Positions 8,151 through 17,605 of a stretch of 64,000 bases of DNA are shown here, in pieces; the first letter of the stretch is position 1, and each line of letters opens with the position of its first letter. The notes below the pieces were generated by a model, which did no database searches, had not been told where the DNA came from, and saw only the letters and a program-made list of their open reading frames with translations. The position numbers and the translations under genes were made by a program. The DNA is taken from positions 73,239 to 137,238 of the forward strand of contig JAEYPQ010000023.1 in assembly GCA_023410645.1 (NCBI GenBank), given 5' to 3'. This DNA comes from Bacillota bacterium. Lineage in GTDB: Bacteria > Bacillota > Clostridia > TANB77 > CAG-465.

Positions 8151-9419
8151 TTGAAAATTTCAAGACAAAAGGGAACAAAAGACATATTTTTTGATGAGAT
8201 AAAAATATGGCAATATATTGAAAAAAATATTCGAGAAATATGTAGAGAATATAATATAAATGAAATTAGAACACCTGTATTTGAGGCAACTGAACTTTTT
8301 GCACGTGGAGTTGGTGATGAAACTGATGTTGTAAATAAAGAAATGTATACTTTTATAGATAAAGGAAATAGAAGCATAACTTTAAGACCAGAACTCACAG
8401 CAGGGGTTGTTAGAGCATATATTGAAAATGGACTTGGATCTAGTGTAAGTCCAATTAAACTATGGTATACTGGAAGTATGTATAGATATGAAAAAATGCA
8501 AAAAGGTAGATATAGAGAATTTAGCCAGTTTGGTGTAGAAATATTTGGCAGCGATACATATCTTGCAGATATAGAAACTATATCTGTTTCATATGAACTA
8601 TTTAAAAGGCTAAATTTAGCTGATAAAATTATTTTATCTATAAATTCAATAGGTTGTACAGAATGTAGAGCAAATTATATAAAAGTATTAAAGAATTATC
8701 TTGCACCTCAATATGATGAAATGTGTGATACTTGTAAAGTTAGATATGAGAAAAATCCAATGAGAATTATAGATTGCAAAGAAGAAAAGTGTAAAGAAAG
8801 AAATAAAAATATTCCAATGATTACAGATTATTTATGTGATGATTGCAAAAAAGACTTTGAAAATTTACAAATAATGTTAAATGATTTAAAGATTCCATAT
8901 GTAGTGGATAAAACTATTGTTAGAGGGCTTGATTACTACAATAAAACTGTGTATGAATATACTTCTAAGGACTTAGGACTTGCAGCAGGAGGCGGAGGAA
9001 GATACGATAAATTAGTATCTGTGCTTGGTGGGGCAGATACACCAGCTGTTGGCTTTGGACTTGGAATTGACAGAATTGCACTGTTGCTTAAGGAATATAA
9101 CTTACTAGTAGAAGATAATTCAGGAGTAGATATATATTTTGCGGTAATTGATAATAATGCATATGCAAAATGCAAAAATATAGTTACTGAACTAAGAAGT
9201 AATGGGTATGTTGTTGATATTGATATATCGGGTAGAAGCTTTAAATCACAATTAAAATATGCTGACAAAATTGGCGCAACTTATGTTTGTATAATAGGTG
9301 AAGAAGAATTTAATAATAATGTTTGCATTGTTAAAAATATGGAAATAGGATTACAGAAAAAAGTTAATTTTGATAAAGATAGTATAAAAGAGATAATTGA
9401 TAAGGGAATAGGTGAATAA
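8151..9419 (+). CDS. hisS: Histidine-tRNA ligase
   Basis: Class II synthetase of 422 residues charging tRNA-His. The TTG at 8151 is chosen because AGAGGTGA ends five bases upstream and the protein then begins KISRQKGTKD, as in the family; an in-frame GTG at 8142 overlaps the binding site. Visible motifs are TLRPELTAGVVRA (motif 2 region), VRGLDYYNKTVYEY (histidine-specific) and AAGGGGRYDKLV. The C-terminal anticodon-binding domain ends near residue 415. The middle insertion holds several CxxC pairs (CTECR, CDTCK, CDDCK), which look like a zinc-binding insert. Its stop is one base before the aspS start, so the two are translationally coupled. Confidence 0.97.
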   Translation: MKISRQKGTKDIFFDEIKIWQYIEKNIREICREYNINEIRTPVFEATELFARGVGDETDVVNKEMYTFIDKGNRSITLRPELTAGVVRAYIENGLGSSVSPIKLWYTGSMYRYEKMQKGRYREFSQFGVEIFGSDTYLADIETISVSYELFKRLNLADKIILSINSIGCTECRANYIKVLKNYLAPQYDEMCDTCKVRYEKNPMRIIDCKEEKCKERNKNIPMITDYLCDDCKKDFENLQIMLNDLKIPYVVDKTIVRGLDYYNKTVYEYTSKDLGLAAGGGGRYDKLVSVLGGADTPAVGFGLGIDRIALLLKEYNLLVEDNSGVDIYFAVIDNNAYAKCKNIVTELRSNGYVVDIDISGRSFKSQLKYADKIGATYVCIIGEEEFNNNVCIVKNMEIGLQKKVNFDKDSIKEIIDKGIGE

Positions 9420-9420
9420 T

Positions 9421-11190
9421 ATGCATAAATATAGAACATATAAATGTAGTGAACTAGATTTGGTTAATGTAGATGAAAAAGTTAGATTATCTGGATTCGT
9501 AAAAACAATTAGAGATCTCGGATCTGTTATGTTTGTGGATTTAAGAGATCATTATGGTGTAACTCAATTAGTTACAAATGATACTGAAATATTAGAAGAA
9601 ATTAGAAAAATTCCAGTAGAATCTACTATTTGTGTAGATGGTCTTGTACTTAGAAGAGATGAAAATACAATAAATGAAAATATATCGACTGGTAAAATAG
9701 AAGTAAGAATTGAGAAAATTGAAGTACTTGGAAGATCAAAGTCAACATTACCATTTAGGGTTGAAGATAGCAGAAATGTAAGGGAAGATTTAAGACTTGA
9801 ATATAGATTTTTAGATTTAAGAAATGAAGATATTCATAGAAAAATTGTATTTAGATCTAAAGTACTTAAGACTTTAAGAGATAAAATGGATGGTCTTGGA
9901 TTTGTTGAAATACAAACTCCAATTCTTGCTAATTCTTCACCTGAAGGTGCAAGAGATTTTCTTGTTCCAAGTAGATTACATCCGGGAGAATTCTATGCTC
10001 TTCCACAAGCGCCACAACAATTTAAACAGTTACTTATGATATCTGGATTTGATAAATATTATCAAATTGCTCCTTGTTTTAGAGATGAAGATCCAAGAGC
10101 TGATAGATCACCAGGTGAATTTTATCAACTTGACTTTGAAATGTCATTTGCTACTCAAGATGATGTTTTAGCGATGCTTGAAACTGTTGTTGGTTCAACA
10201 TTCAAAGAACTTTCAACTAAGAAAGTTACTGAAGCACCATTTATAAGAATACCATATAAAGAAGCAATGGATAAATATGGTTCAGACAAGCCAGATTTAA
10301 GAAATCCTCTTGTTATAAATGATGTAACTAAAGTTTTTGAAGGAACTGACTTTAAAGTATTTCAAAATAAAACTATAAAAGCTATAAAAATTGATGCAAA
10401 AGATGTAAGTAGAAAATTCTTTGATTCTATGGGAGAATTTGCGGTAAATGATCTTGGACTTAAGGGTCTTGCATGGACAAAAGTTTCTGAAGACATGGAA
10501 ATTAGTGGGCCAATTGCTAAATTTGTTACTGGTTCAGTTTTAGATGGTTTAGTATCAATACTTGATTTAAAACCAAATGATGCAGTTTTCTTTATTGCAG
10601 ATGAATATTTAAAAGCTTGTAAAACAGCTGGAGATATTAGAATTGAACTTGGTAAAAGATTAGATTTAATTGAAAAAGATATATATAAATTCTGTTTTAT
10701 AGTGGATTTTCCAATGTATGAGTTAAATGAAGATGGTAAAATAGAATTTAGTCATAATCCTTTCTCAATGCCTCAAGGTGGACTAGATTCATTAGAAAAT
10801 ATGAATCCACTTGATATACTTGCACATCAATATGATCTAGTATGTAATGGATATGAACTTGCTTCAGGAGCAGTAAGAAATCATGAAATTGATGTAATGG
10901 TTAAAGCTTTTGAAATAGCTGGATACACTAGAGAGGAAGTTGAAAGTAGATTTGGTTCATTATTTACTGCATTCCAATTTGGTGCACCACCACATGCTGG
11001 AGCAGCACCTGGAATAGATAGAATGATTATGTTACTTTTAGATGAAAGCAATATTCGTGAAGTTATTGCATTTCCTAAAAATAGTAAAGCACGTGATCTT
11101 TTAATGAAAGCTCCATCTGTTGTAAACAAACAACAATTAGATGACGTACATATACAAGTTATAAAGAAAGATAAAGAAAATAAAGTATAA
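9421..11190 (+). CDS. aspS: Aspartate-tRNA ligase
   Basis: Class II synthetase of 589 residues, the usual bacterial length. The start ATG at 9421 follows AGGTG within the end of hisS; an in-frame GTG at 9412 is not needed. Order of domains: N-terminal OB-fold anticodon domain, class II catalytic core (FRDEDPRADRSPGEFYQLD), bacterial GAD insertion at about 290-420, then motif 3 (FGAPPHAGAAPGIDRM). Whether it is discriminating or also charges tRNA-Asn depends on asnS or gatCAB elsewhere, which the window does not show. Confidence 0.97.
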   Translation: MHKYRTYKCSELDLVNVDEKVRLSGFVKTIRDLGSVMFVDLRDHYGVTQLVTNDTEILEEIRKIPVESTICVDGLVLRRDENTINENISTGKIEVRIEKIEVLGRSKSTLPFRVEDSRNVREDLRLEYRFLDLRNEDIHRKIVFRSKVLKTLRDKMDGLGFVEIQTPILANSSPEGARDFLVPSRLHPGEFYALPQAPQQFKQLLMISGFDKYYQIAPCFRDEDPRADRSPGEFYQLDFEMSFATQDDVLAMLETVVGSTFKELSTKKVTEAPFIRIPYKEAMDKYGSDKPDLRNPLVINDVTKVFEGTDFKVFQNKTIKAIKIDAKDVSRKFFDSMGEFAVNDLGLKGLAWTKVSEDMEISGPIAKFVTGSVLDGLVSILDLKPNDAVFFIADEYLKACKTAGDIRIELGKRLDLIEKDIYKFCFIVDFPMYELNEDGKIEFSHNPFSMPQGGLDSLENMNPLDILAHQYDLVCNGYELASGAVRNHEIDVMVKAFEIAGYTREEVESRFGSLFTAFQFGAPPHAGAAPGIDRMIMLLLDESNIREVIAFPKNSKARDLLMKAPSVVNKQQLDDVHIQVIKKDKENKV

Positions 11191-11245
11191 AATTTACTAA
11201 AGTGAAAAATATATTATAAAGTAAACTTAAGAAAAGGTGGATATA

Positions 11246-12217
11246 ATGAAAGTTTCAATATTAGGACTTGGTGCATATGGAATTGCACTTGCAAAAGCAT
11301 TTTATAAAAATGATAATAAGGTATATATGTGGAGTAAGTTTGAAGATGAGGTACAAACTGTACTTATGAAAAGAGAAAATCAAAGATTGCTTCCAGGTGT
11401 AAAGATACCAGATGAGGTGCAAATTTCATCTAATTTAAAAGAATGTGTAGAAAAATCAAAAATAATTGTTATTGCAGTTCCATCAAGTTCAGTTAGAGAA
11501 GTTGCAAAAGCCTTATCTTCTGTTATAACAGAAGAACAAGTAATTTGTATTGTATCTAAAGGAATAGAATCAAAAACTAATAAACTTATGAGTCAAATAG
11601 TTTTTGAAGAAACATCAAGTAAAAATATCTGCTTTTTATCTGGTCCATCTTTTGCAAAAGATCTTGCAGAAGAGTCAGAACAAGGTTTTGTTGTAGCTTC
11701 AAATGAAGAATCTGCAAATCTCTTAGTTAAAGTATCTTTAGAAAATGAATTTATAGTTATAAATACAACTAAAGATATTATAGGCGTACAGCTTGCGGCT
11801 TCTGTAAAAAACGTGTTTGCAATTTTACTTGGCATATGTGATGGTCAAAAATTAAGTGAATCTACTAGAGCAGCAATTCTTACTTGTATAGTAAATGATT
11901 TAAGAAAAGTAATTGAACTTCTTGGTGGGAAAGAACAGACTACATTTTCTTATGCTGGAATTGGTGATTTACTTTTAACTTCAATGAGTGATAAAAGTAG
12001 AAATTATACTTTAGGAAAGCACATTGGTGAAGGATTGAAACTAAAAGAAGCATTAGATAAAATGGAAAGTAAAACAGTAGAAGGGGTATTAACTTTAAAG
12101 GCTTTACATGGTATACTAAGTAAAAAAGAAATAAATATAAAGTCTATAACATTAATTTATGAAATGTTATATGGAAGTGTTAAAGAAAAAAATATATTAA
12201 GAAATATAAAAAATTAA
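11246..12217 (+). CDS. gpsA: Glycerol-3-phosphate dehydrogenase [NAD(P)+]
   Basis: Makes sn-glycerol 3-phosphate from dihydroxyacetone phosphate for phospholipid synthesis. At 323 residues it is near full length. The start ATG at 11246 follows AAGGTGG. The N-terminal Rossmann motif is ILGLGAYGIALA. Family motifs are IVSKGIE, LSGPSFAKDLAE, the catalytic-lysine segment SVKNVFAILLGICDG, and YAGIGDLLLTSMSDKSRNY. The usual GNTRAAL is ESTRAAI here. It lies 55 bases after aspS and 11 bases before the methyltransferase. Confidence 0.95.
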   Translation: MKVSILGLGAYGIALAKAFYKNDNKVYMWSKFEDEVQTVLMKRENQRLLPGVKIPDEVQISSNLKECVEKSKIIVIAVPSSSVREVAKALSSVITEEQVICIVSKGIESKTNKLMSQIVFEETSSKNICFLSGPSFAKDLAEESEQGFVVASNEESANLLVKVSLENEFIVINTTKDIIGVQLAASVKNVFAILLGICDGQKLSESTRAAILTCIVNDLRKVIELLGGKEQTTFSYAGIGDLLLTSMSDKSRNYTLGKHIGEGLKLKEALDKMESKTVEGVLTLKALHGILSKKEINIKSITLIYEMLYGSVKEKNILRNIKN

Positions 12218-12228
12218 GGAAGGTAATA

Positions 12229-12834
12229 ATGGATAAGCAAGAGAAATTAAACGATATAAAAAGACAAGCTTTAGAAAATCATGTACCAATACTACAAGAT
12301 GTATCACTTGATTTTATACAAATGATACTTAGTGTAAAAAGACCAAATAAAATTCTTGAACTTGGTACAGCTGTTGGTTATTCAGCAATAAATTTTTCAA
12401 AATATTTAAGTGGTAAGGATTGTAAAATTAAAACAATAGAAATAAATGAAAAAATGTATAATCAAGCAATAAATAATATAAAAGAGATGGAATTAGAAGA
12501 TAAAATTGAGGTTATATTTGCAGATGCTACTGAATATTTACCAACTATTGATGAAAATATAGAAAAATTTGATGTTATATTTATTGATGCAGCAAAAGGA
12601 CAATATCCAAAATTTCTAGATAATGCACTTCGTCTTATAAATGACAATGGAATAATAATTGCAGATAATGTGTTATTTAAAGGTAGAGTAATGTCTGATT
12701 ATAATGAACATAGAAATAGAACTGCAGTAAATAGGCTTAGAAGTTATATAAAAACAATTAATGAAAATGAAATACTAGATTCTCATGTATTTGATATAGG
12801 TGATGGAATAGCGGTAAGTGTAATAAAAAGATAA
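12229..12834 (+). CDS. Class I SAM O-methyltransferase, TrmR/YrrM-like
   Basis: A 201-residue SAM-dependent methyltransferase of the O-methyltransferase family 3. The SAM site is ILELGTAVGYSAINF at about residue 44. The acidic ribose-binding residue is in IKTIEINEKMY. The metal-binding aspartates lie in DVIFIDAAKGQY and IADNVLFKG. B. subtilis YrrM (TrmR) methylates 5-hydroxyuridine in the tRNA wobble position, and this is the most likely role, but catechol methyltransferase-type relatives look similar. It follows gpsA with an 11-base gap. Confidence 0.85.
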   Translation: MDKQEKLNDIKRQALENHVPILQDVSLDFIQMILSVKRPNKILELGTAVGYSAINFSKYLSGKDCKIKTIEINEKMYNQAINNIKEMELEDKIEVIFADATEYLPTIDENIEKFDVIFIDAAKGQYPKFLDNALRLINDNGIIIADNVLFKGRVMSDYNEHRNRTAVNRLRSYIKTINENEILDSHVFDIGDGIAVSVIKR

Positions 12835-12849
12835 GCAGTATGCTTATCT
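12829..12849 (+). terminator. Terminator of the hisS-aspS-gpsA region
   Basis: A 9-bp perfect stem AGATAAGCA/TGCTTATCT with a three-base loop overlaps the stop codon of the methyltransferase and is followed by TTTTTT. Confidence 0.85.
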
Positions 12850-12866
12850 TTTTTTATACAAAAAAA

Positions 12867-12886
12867 GTCTAACCATAAGGTTAGAC
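12867..12886 (-). terminator. Terminator of the 104-aa minus-strand gene
   Basis: An 8-bp stem GTCTAACC/GGTTAGAC with a four-base loop. On the minus strand it is followed by TTTTTT. Confidence 0.8.
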
Positions 12887-12894
12887 AAAATTAA

Positions 12895-13209
12895 TTATAC
12901 TAATAATAAAGTACGTTTATTTTTTCGAGCTTCTTCTGAATTTTTTAAATCCATTTCAATAACACAATCACTTTTTTTACAATCCTTCAAATTATTAATA
13001 TGAGTAATTTCACCATATACATTGTATATACTTGGAATGTAATAGTTAGGTACTGTTATAATAATTTTCATTGATTCAGGTTGATTGTTAAAAGAAATAA
13101 CTTCATTGATACCATTTTTTGATAATCTTTCTTTTATTTTCTTTTGCTCCTTTATATAAAGCGATATGTCATAAAATTTAAAAGTTACAATAGTCATTTT
13201 AACTTCCAT
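12895..13209 (-). CDS. Small protein of unknown function behind a structured leader (104 aa)
   Basis: ATG at 13209; an in-frame ATG four codons later (MTIVTFK) is the alternative, and neither has a close AGGAGG (AAGGGG lies about 10 bases before the first). The protein looks like a small alpha/beta domain: VTFKFYDISLYIKEQ, then a Lys/Glu helix, then IIITVPNYYIPSIYNVYG. It ends in a basic tail and has two Cys (DCKKSDC). No signal or membrane segment. Family not recognised. The gene has a strong promoter about 220 bases upstream, so a long untranslated leader precedes it. Confidence 0.55.
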   Translation of the reverse strand: MEVKMTIVTFKFYDISLYIKEQKKIKERLSKNGINEVISFNNQPESMKIIITVPNYYIPSIYNVYGEITHINNLKDCKKSDCVIEMDLKNSEEARKNKRTLLLV

Positions 13210-13305
13210 TTGTGAAAACCCCTTTCTTAATATTATTTATATTAGTTTCAGTTAAATTAGTTAATTTAAGAGGAACATGGGAAAAAATATTTATTTTTCC
13301 GCACA

Positions 13306-13366
13306 AAAATATCCTCATACAAAAAGTTTTGAAAAACTTTCAAGACTCCTTGTATGAAGATATTCA
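13306..13366 (-). promoter_or_regulatory. Long hairpin in the leader of the 104-aa gene
   Basis: An outer inverted repeat pairs 13306-13321 with 13350-13366 over about 15 bp. An inner perfect repeat, AAAGTTTT/AAAACTTT, forms a second hairpin in the loop. On the minus strand the outer stem runs directly into TTTTT, so it could act as an attenuator. No known riboswitch consensus was recognised upstream of it. Confidence 0.5.
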
Positions 13367-13430
13367 TATAAGTGTACCAAATGGCTGTGCAGCTCGTATA
13401 AATACTTATGCACACTCTTGATATGTCATT

Positions 13431-13459
13431 ATTTTAACACAATATGTTTATAATGTCAA
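13431..13459 (-). promoter_or_regulatory. Minus-strand promoter of the 104-aa gene
   Basis: On the minus strand TTGACA (13454-13459) and TAAAAT (13431-13436) with a 17-base spacer. It implies a leader of more than 200 bases before the start codon at 13209. Confidence 0.7.
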
Positions 13460-13498
13460 TACTTTAATTACTTTTTAGTTATAAATTTCTATTTTTGT

Positions 13499-13526
13499 TT
13501 GCAAAATCAACATTTTATGGTATAAT
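13499..13526 (+). promoter_or_regulatory. Promoter of the 291-aa anchored protein
   Basis: TTGCAA at 13499-13504 and TATAAT at 13521-13526 with a 16-base spacer, just upstream of GAGGTGG. Confidence 0.6.
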
Positions 13527-13549
13527 AAATATGATTTGAGGTGGTTTCA

Positions 13550-14425
13550 ATGAGAAAGAAATTTATAACAACAGTAATAGTAATATCTACTATTATTATA
13601 TGTATTTCACTTGGATATATTACACTTAATTTAAAAAATAATAATCAAAATAATACAAATAATCAAAATGATCAAGATAATAATGTTAGTGGTAATAATA
13701 ATGAAAATATAGAACCAGTAAACAATAACGATGATATTAAACAGGTAGTAGTAAATAGTAAAATTGGAAATGAACTTACTGCTATGCTAGATGTTAACCA
13801 GATTTATTCAACTAATTTATATAACGAGTTAGAAAAAAATGGTATGAGTGAAAAGTATAAAAGAATGTTTACTTTTAGCAAAATTAATTTTGAAACTGAG
13901 TATAGTGATATGTTAAGAATAGCGGAAAATTATGCTGGATATTTTATAACAGTTAAAGATTTAGAAACAGTAATGAAAGAATATTTCTTAGATACAAGTA
14001 ATATAACTCATGGTAATTTATTTGATGATGAACAATCTTATGATGCTCAAAATAACAGATACATTATATTACCGATGGGGTTTGCAGGTAGTGATTTGTA
14101 TTATGTTACTGAAATACCATATAAAATTGAAGAGAAAACTGATAAATACTATGTATATATGTATAGATTATATATAACAAGATTTACAGAGGATGAATCT
14201 GAATCAGGGGTTCCAAAATATGTTTTATATTATGATAATGAAAGAAAATTACAAGCATATGAAACAACTGAGGAATTGATGGAAGATAAGGATAAACAAA
14301 CAAGCATTATAAATCAAGCTATAGATAGTTCAAAAATTAGTAAGGATAATTTATTAAAAGTTGTTTATGAGATAACGAAAAAAGGAACTAAGAATTTAAT
14401 ATCTAATTATAATGTTATTAAATAA
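13550..14425 (+). CDS. Membrane-anchored extracellular protein of unknown function
   Basis: Start ATG at 13550 follows GAGGTGG. Residues 1-4 are basic and about 5-28 form one hydrophobic segment without a clear cleavage site. An Asn/Asp-rich linker follows (about residues 30-65), then a folded, acidic domain of about 220 residues expected outside the cell. That domain is rich in Tyr and contains GFAGSDLYYVTEIPYKIEE. The layout resembles many clostridial envelope proteins, but no known domain is recognised. It is a single-gene unit upstream of the pilin-like gene. Confidence 0.65.
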   Translation: MRKKFITTVIVISTIIICISLGYITLNLKNNNQNNTNNQNDQDNNVSGNNNENIEPVNNNDDIKQVVVNSKIGNELTAMLDVNQIYSTNLYNELEKNGMSEKYKRMFTFSKINFETEYSDMLRIAENYAGYFITVKDLETVMKEYFLDTSNITHGNLFDDEQSYDAQNNRYIILPMGFAGSDLYYVTEIPYKIEEKTDKYYVYMYRLYITRFTEDESESGVPKYVLYYDNERKLQAYETTEELMEDKDKQTSIINQAIDSSKISKDNLLKVVYEITKKGTKNLISNYNVIK

Positions 14426-14591
14426 AAATAATTATAAAGTTAGAAATAATAACATTAAATATTTAGTTATAATTAATTTCAAAAATATTTATAAATTATA
14501 AAATTCCTATAAAATAAATATACTAATATTTATAATGATAAGAAATGTATATTCAAGCAAGTCTAAAAAATTTTAAAGGAAGGAATTACAA

Positions 14592-15932
14592 ATGAAAAAT
14601 GGAATAAGTTTAATAGTATTAATAGTAACAATAATAATTATTATAATTATAGCAACGACATTAGTGTTATCGCTATCAAAAAATAATCCAATAGAACAGG
14701 CAAATAAATCAGTATTTTTAAATGATTTAAATAATTTTAAAACAGAGTTAGATATATATATAATGAATAAATTAACAGATACATTAGGAGTAGATAATTC
14801 AAATACATTAAATGCGACTACTACTACGACACCGGGATTGACAGATATAATACCAAGTATGACAAATAGTAAATATGATTTAACAAAGTTTAGTATAACA
14901 AATGGAAAATTAACATATACTGCAAGCGATGTTACAGCAGGTTGGGCAAATGAAGTAGATGGAATAATCGTAAATGGATCGGAACCGACGGAAGCAAATG
15001 GACTAGATATAAATACTTTAGAGTATGCATGGAGTGTTACTAATACAGCTCCAGTAACTGGATGGACATTATATAATAGTAATAATACATTAACATTTCC
15101 TACAATATCTGGAATAAACTATTTTTGGTTAAGAATAACAGATACAAATAGAAATGTAACTACATTAGAACCAAAAGAAGTAACAATTAATTCTAACACA
15201 ACAAATCCTACTACAATAAATGAATTTACACCTAGAATAGAAAATGTAGCAGGACTTACATTTGATATAGTATTAAATGCTACATCTGATAATAGTAATA
15301 TAATTGGGTATGAGATATTTTTAAATAATAATTATTACGATTTTGTAAGAGATACAGATAGATATATTTGTAATAAGAATTTAACATTAAATACAAATTA
15401 TGCTGTAGAGGTAGTAGCAATAGATGATAAAGGAACTATTAGAAAATCTAATATGGCTAATGTAAAAACATTGGATAGGTTAGAAATAATAACTGCAAAT
15501 AATAAACATTCAGAAATAACTGGGGATTGGTATGAATATATTGGGAATACAACTTACGATAAAATATTAATGTCAACAGATGGTTATAATGTCTCAGCAT
15601 CAAATTCAAATATATATAGTGTTATACAAACAAAAAATAAGATAGATTTAACTAATATAAATACACTTACAATGGATGTAGATTTATGGTGTAATGGTCC
15701 AGGACATACAAATAGAGCATATTTAGGTGTTACAGATTCTACTGGTCATAATACTACATATTTAAAATCAATATCAAATACCACTTATGGTACAACTAAA
15801 CAAAGTAGAACACTTACACTTGATGTGTCAGATATAACTGGGGAACATTATATAAAATTAATTATACAACATGGTTCTGAGCAGTCATATTATACAACAT
15901 CAAGCACAATAAAATCATTAATAGGAACTTAA
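14592..15932 (+). CDS. Pilin-like surface protein (446 aa)
   Basis: ATG at 14592 with AAAGGAAGG upstream. The N-terminus is a short basic leader plus GISLIVLIVTIIIIIIIA, laid out like a type IV prepilin (GFTLIELL) but with valine where pilins have Glu5. The next stretch, LSKNNPIEQANKSVFLNDL, is nearly the same as in the 1020-residue protein at 37535. The rest is Thr/Asn-rich beta structure: a domain ending in an Ig-like strand with YFWLRITDTNRNVT, a fibronectin-like part (GYEIFLNNNYYDF) and a C-terminal beta-sandwich. Probably exported and surface-located. Pilin assembly genes are not in the window. Confidence 0.75.
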   Translation: MKNGISLIVLIVTIIIIIIIATTLVLSLSKNNPIEQANKSVFLNDLNNFKTELDIYIMNKLTDTLGVDNSNTLNATTTTTPGLTDIIPSMTNSKYDLTKFSITNGKLTYTASDVTAGWANEVDGIIVNGSEPTEANGLDINTLEYAWSVTNTAPVTGWTLYNSNNTLTFPTISGINYFWLRITDTNRNVTTLEPKEVTINSNTTNPTTINEFTPRIENVAGLTFDIVLNATSDNSNIIGYEIFLNNNYYDFVRDTDRYICNKNLTLNTNYAVEVVAIDDKGTIRKSNMANVKTLDRLEIITANNKHSEITGDWYEYIGNTTYDKILMSTDGYNVSASNSNIYSVIQTKNKIDLTNINTLTMDVDLWCNGPGHTNRAYLGVTDSTGHNTTYLKSISNTTYGTTKQSRTLTLDVSDITGEHYIKLIIQHGSEQSYYTTSSTIKSLIGT

Positions 15933-15939
15933 TAATATA

Positions 15940-15968
15940 AGAAGTGAAAGATCAAGACTTTCACTTCT
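15940..15968 (+). terminator. Terminator after the pilin-like gene
   Basis: An 11-bp perfect stem AGAAGTGAAAG with its complement and a seven-base loop, followed by a T-rich tract. Confidence 0.85.
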
Positions 15969-16071
15969 TTCCTTTTATATAATGTATTAGTATTTCATTT
16001 ACCTTTTACTTTATTATCATATTCTCATCACAATTGGAAGATATAATATGTGCAGAAGGGAGAGAAAATGA

Positions 16072-17583
16072 ATGTATATATTTAAAAATGCTTTTAAGAG
16101 TATAACAAGAACAAAATTAAGAAATATCCTTATTGGAGTAATAATTGTAATTATTGGAATATCAAGTACAATTGCACTATCAATAAAAAATTCAGCAGAT
16201 AAATTAATTCAAAGCTATAAGGATTCAAGTGAAATTGAAGCTACATTAACTTTAAATAGGGATTCAATGAGAAATGATTTCAAAAATACAAATGGATCAG
16301 ATTCTACAAAAACTATTACTTCATTTATGTCGGATATACCTCAACTTACTGCAGATATGATAAAAGATTATGGTTCATCTGAATATGTAAATAGTTATAA
16401 ATATTCAATGCAGACAGGTTTAAATAGTTCTGATATAGAAAAAGTAACTAGCGATACTACAGAAAATGAGTCTAATAAAGGCGGTGGAATGAGACAAGGC
16501 GGTTTGACTATAGCCAATTTATCAGGAGGAGACTTTACTATAGTTGGATATAATAGTCTAGAGGCTATGACTGAATTTGTAAATTCAACATATCAAATCA
16601 CATCTGGTAATATATTTGATATAGATTCAACTGATAATCAGTGTGTTATATCAGATGAATTAGCTGAGAAGAATGATTTATCAGTAGGTAGTAAAATTAC
16701 ACTTGTAAATCCAAATAATGAATCTGAAACATATACTTTTACAGTTACAGGTATATATAAAGATACAAGTGATAGTGGCGAATTTAGTATGTTTTCAAAT
16801 GCGGCAAATAAAATAATTACTAATTCAAGTACATTGGAAACAATTATAAAAAATTCTGAGTCAAATTCAGATACTAAATTAAGTTCACAAGTAAATTCAA
16901 CATTTATCTTAAAATCTTCAGATGTAATTGATTCTTTTAAACAAGATTTAACAACTAAAGGTTTAAATAGTTATTATACTGTAAGCACAAATTTAGATAC
17001 AATTGAAAATTCACTTAAGCCAATACAAAATTTATCATCTTTTTCAACTATGTTTTTAATAATAGTTTTAGCTATAGGTGGTGTAATACTTCTTGTTATT
17101 AATATGATAAATATAAGGGAAAGAAAATATGAGATTGGTGTTTTAAGAGCAATAGGAATGAAAAAACATAAAGTATTAGCACAATTTGTAGTTGAATTAT
17201 TTGCTGTAACATTTATATCAATTATTATAGGAACAGTTGCAGGATCTGTCTTAACAGTACCAGTTGCAAATTCAATGCTTGCAAATGAGATTTCATCACA
17301 AGAAAGTGAAAGCTCAAAAGTTAATCAAAACTTTGGACTTACAACAGGAGCAGGTCAAAAGGGCGGAGCAGTGACTGTTGGAGGCCAGCTAGGAGACATT
17401 AGAAATACATTTTCTGGTAATTCAAGTGTAAATTATGTTGATAAAATAAATGCTATAATAGACTTAAATACAGTATTAGAATTAATAAGTATAGGTGTTA
17501 TACTTACATTAATTAGTAGTTGTATTTCAATGATATCTATTTCTAGATATACACCACTTAAAATATTAAGTAATAGAACATAG
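16072..17583 (+). CDS. MacB/FtsX-type ABC transporter permease
   Basis: A 503-residue permease with one N-terminal membrane helix (about residues 18-38), a large extracellular domain of about 290 residues, then three membrane helices near residues 325-345, 375-395 and 465-490. This is the MacB-PCD plus FtsX layout. The cytoplasmic-loop signature RERKYEIGVLRAIGMKK is present. The extracellular loop between the last helices has an unusual Gly-rich run (TTGAGQKGGAVTVGGQ). It pairs with the ATPase 22 bases downstream. Likely role is export or mechanical signalling at the envelope; cargo is unknown. Confidence 0.92.
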   Translation: MYIFKNAFKSITRTKLRNILIGVIIVIIGISSTIALSIKNSADKLIQSYKDSSEIEATLTLNRDSMRNDFKNTNGSDSTKTITSFMSDIPQLTADMIKDYGSSEYVNSYKYSMQTGLNSSDIEKVTSDTTENESNKGGGMRQGGLTIANLSGGDFTIVGYNSLEAMTEFVNSTYQITSGNIFDIDSTDNQCVISDELAEKNDLSVGSKITLVNPNNESETYTFTVTGIYKDTSDSGEFSMFSNAANKIITNSSTLETIIKNSESNSDTKLSSQVNSTFILKSSDVIDSFKQDLTTKGLNSYYTVSTNLDTIENSLKPIQNLSSFSTMFLIIVLAIGGVILLVINMINIRERKYEIGVLRAIGMKKHKVLAQFVVELFAVTFISIIIGTVAGSVLTVPVANSMLANEISSQESESSKVNQNFGLTTGAGQKGGAVTVGGQLGDIRNTFSGNSSVNYVDKINAIIDLNTVLELISIGVILTLISSCISMISISRYTPLKILSNRT

Positions 17584-17605
17584 TAACACTAAGAAAGGAG
17601 ATAAA

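Noticed and set aside
13212..13421. A 69-codon plus-strand frame opposite the leader hairpins.
   Set aside because: It has no good ribosome site, an odd composition, and covers the inverted repeats that belong to the minus-strand leader.
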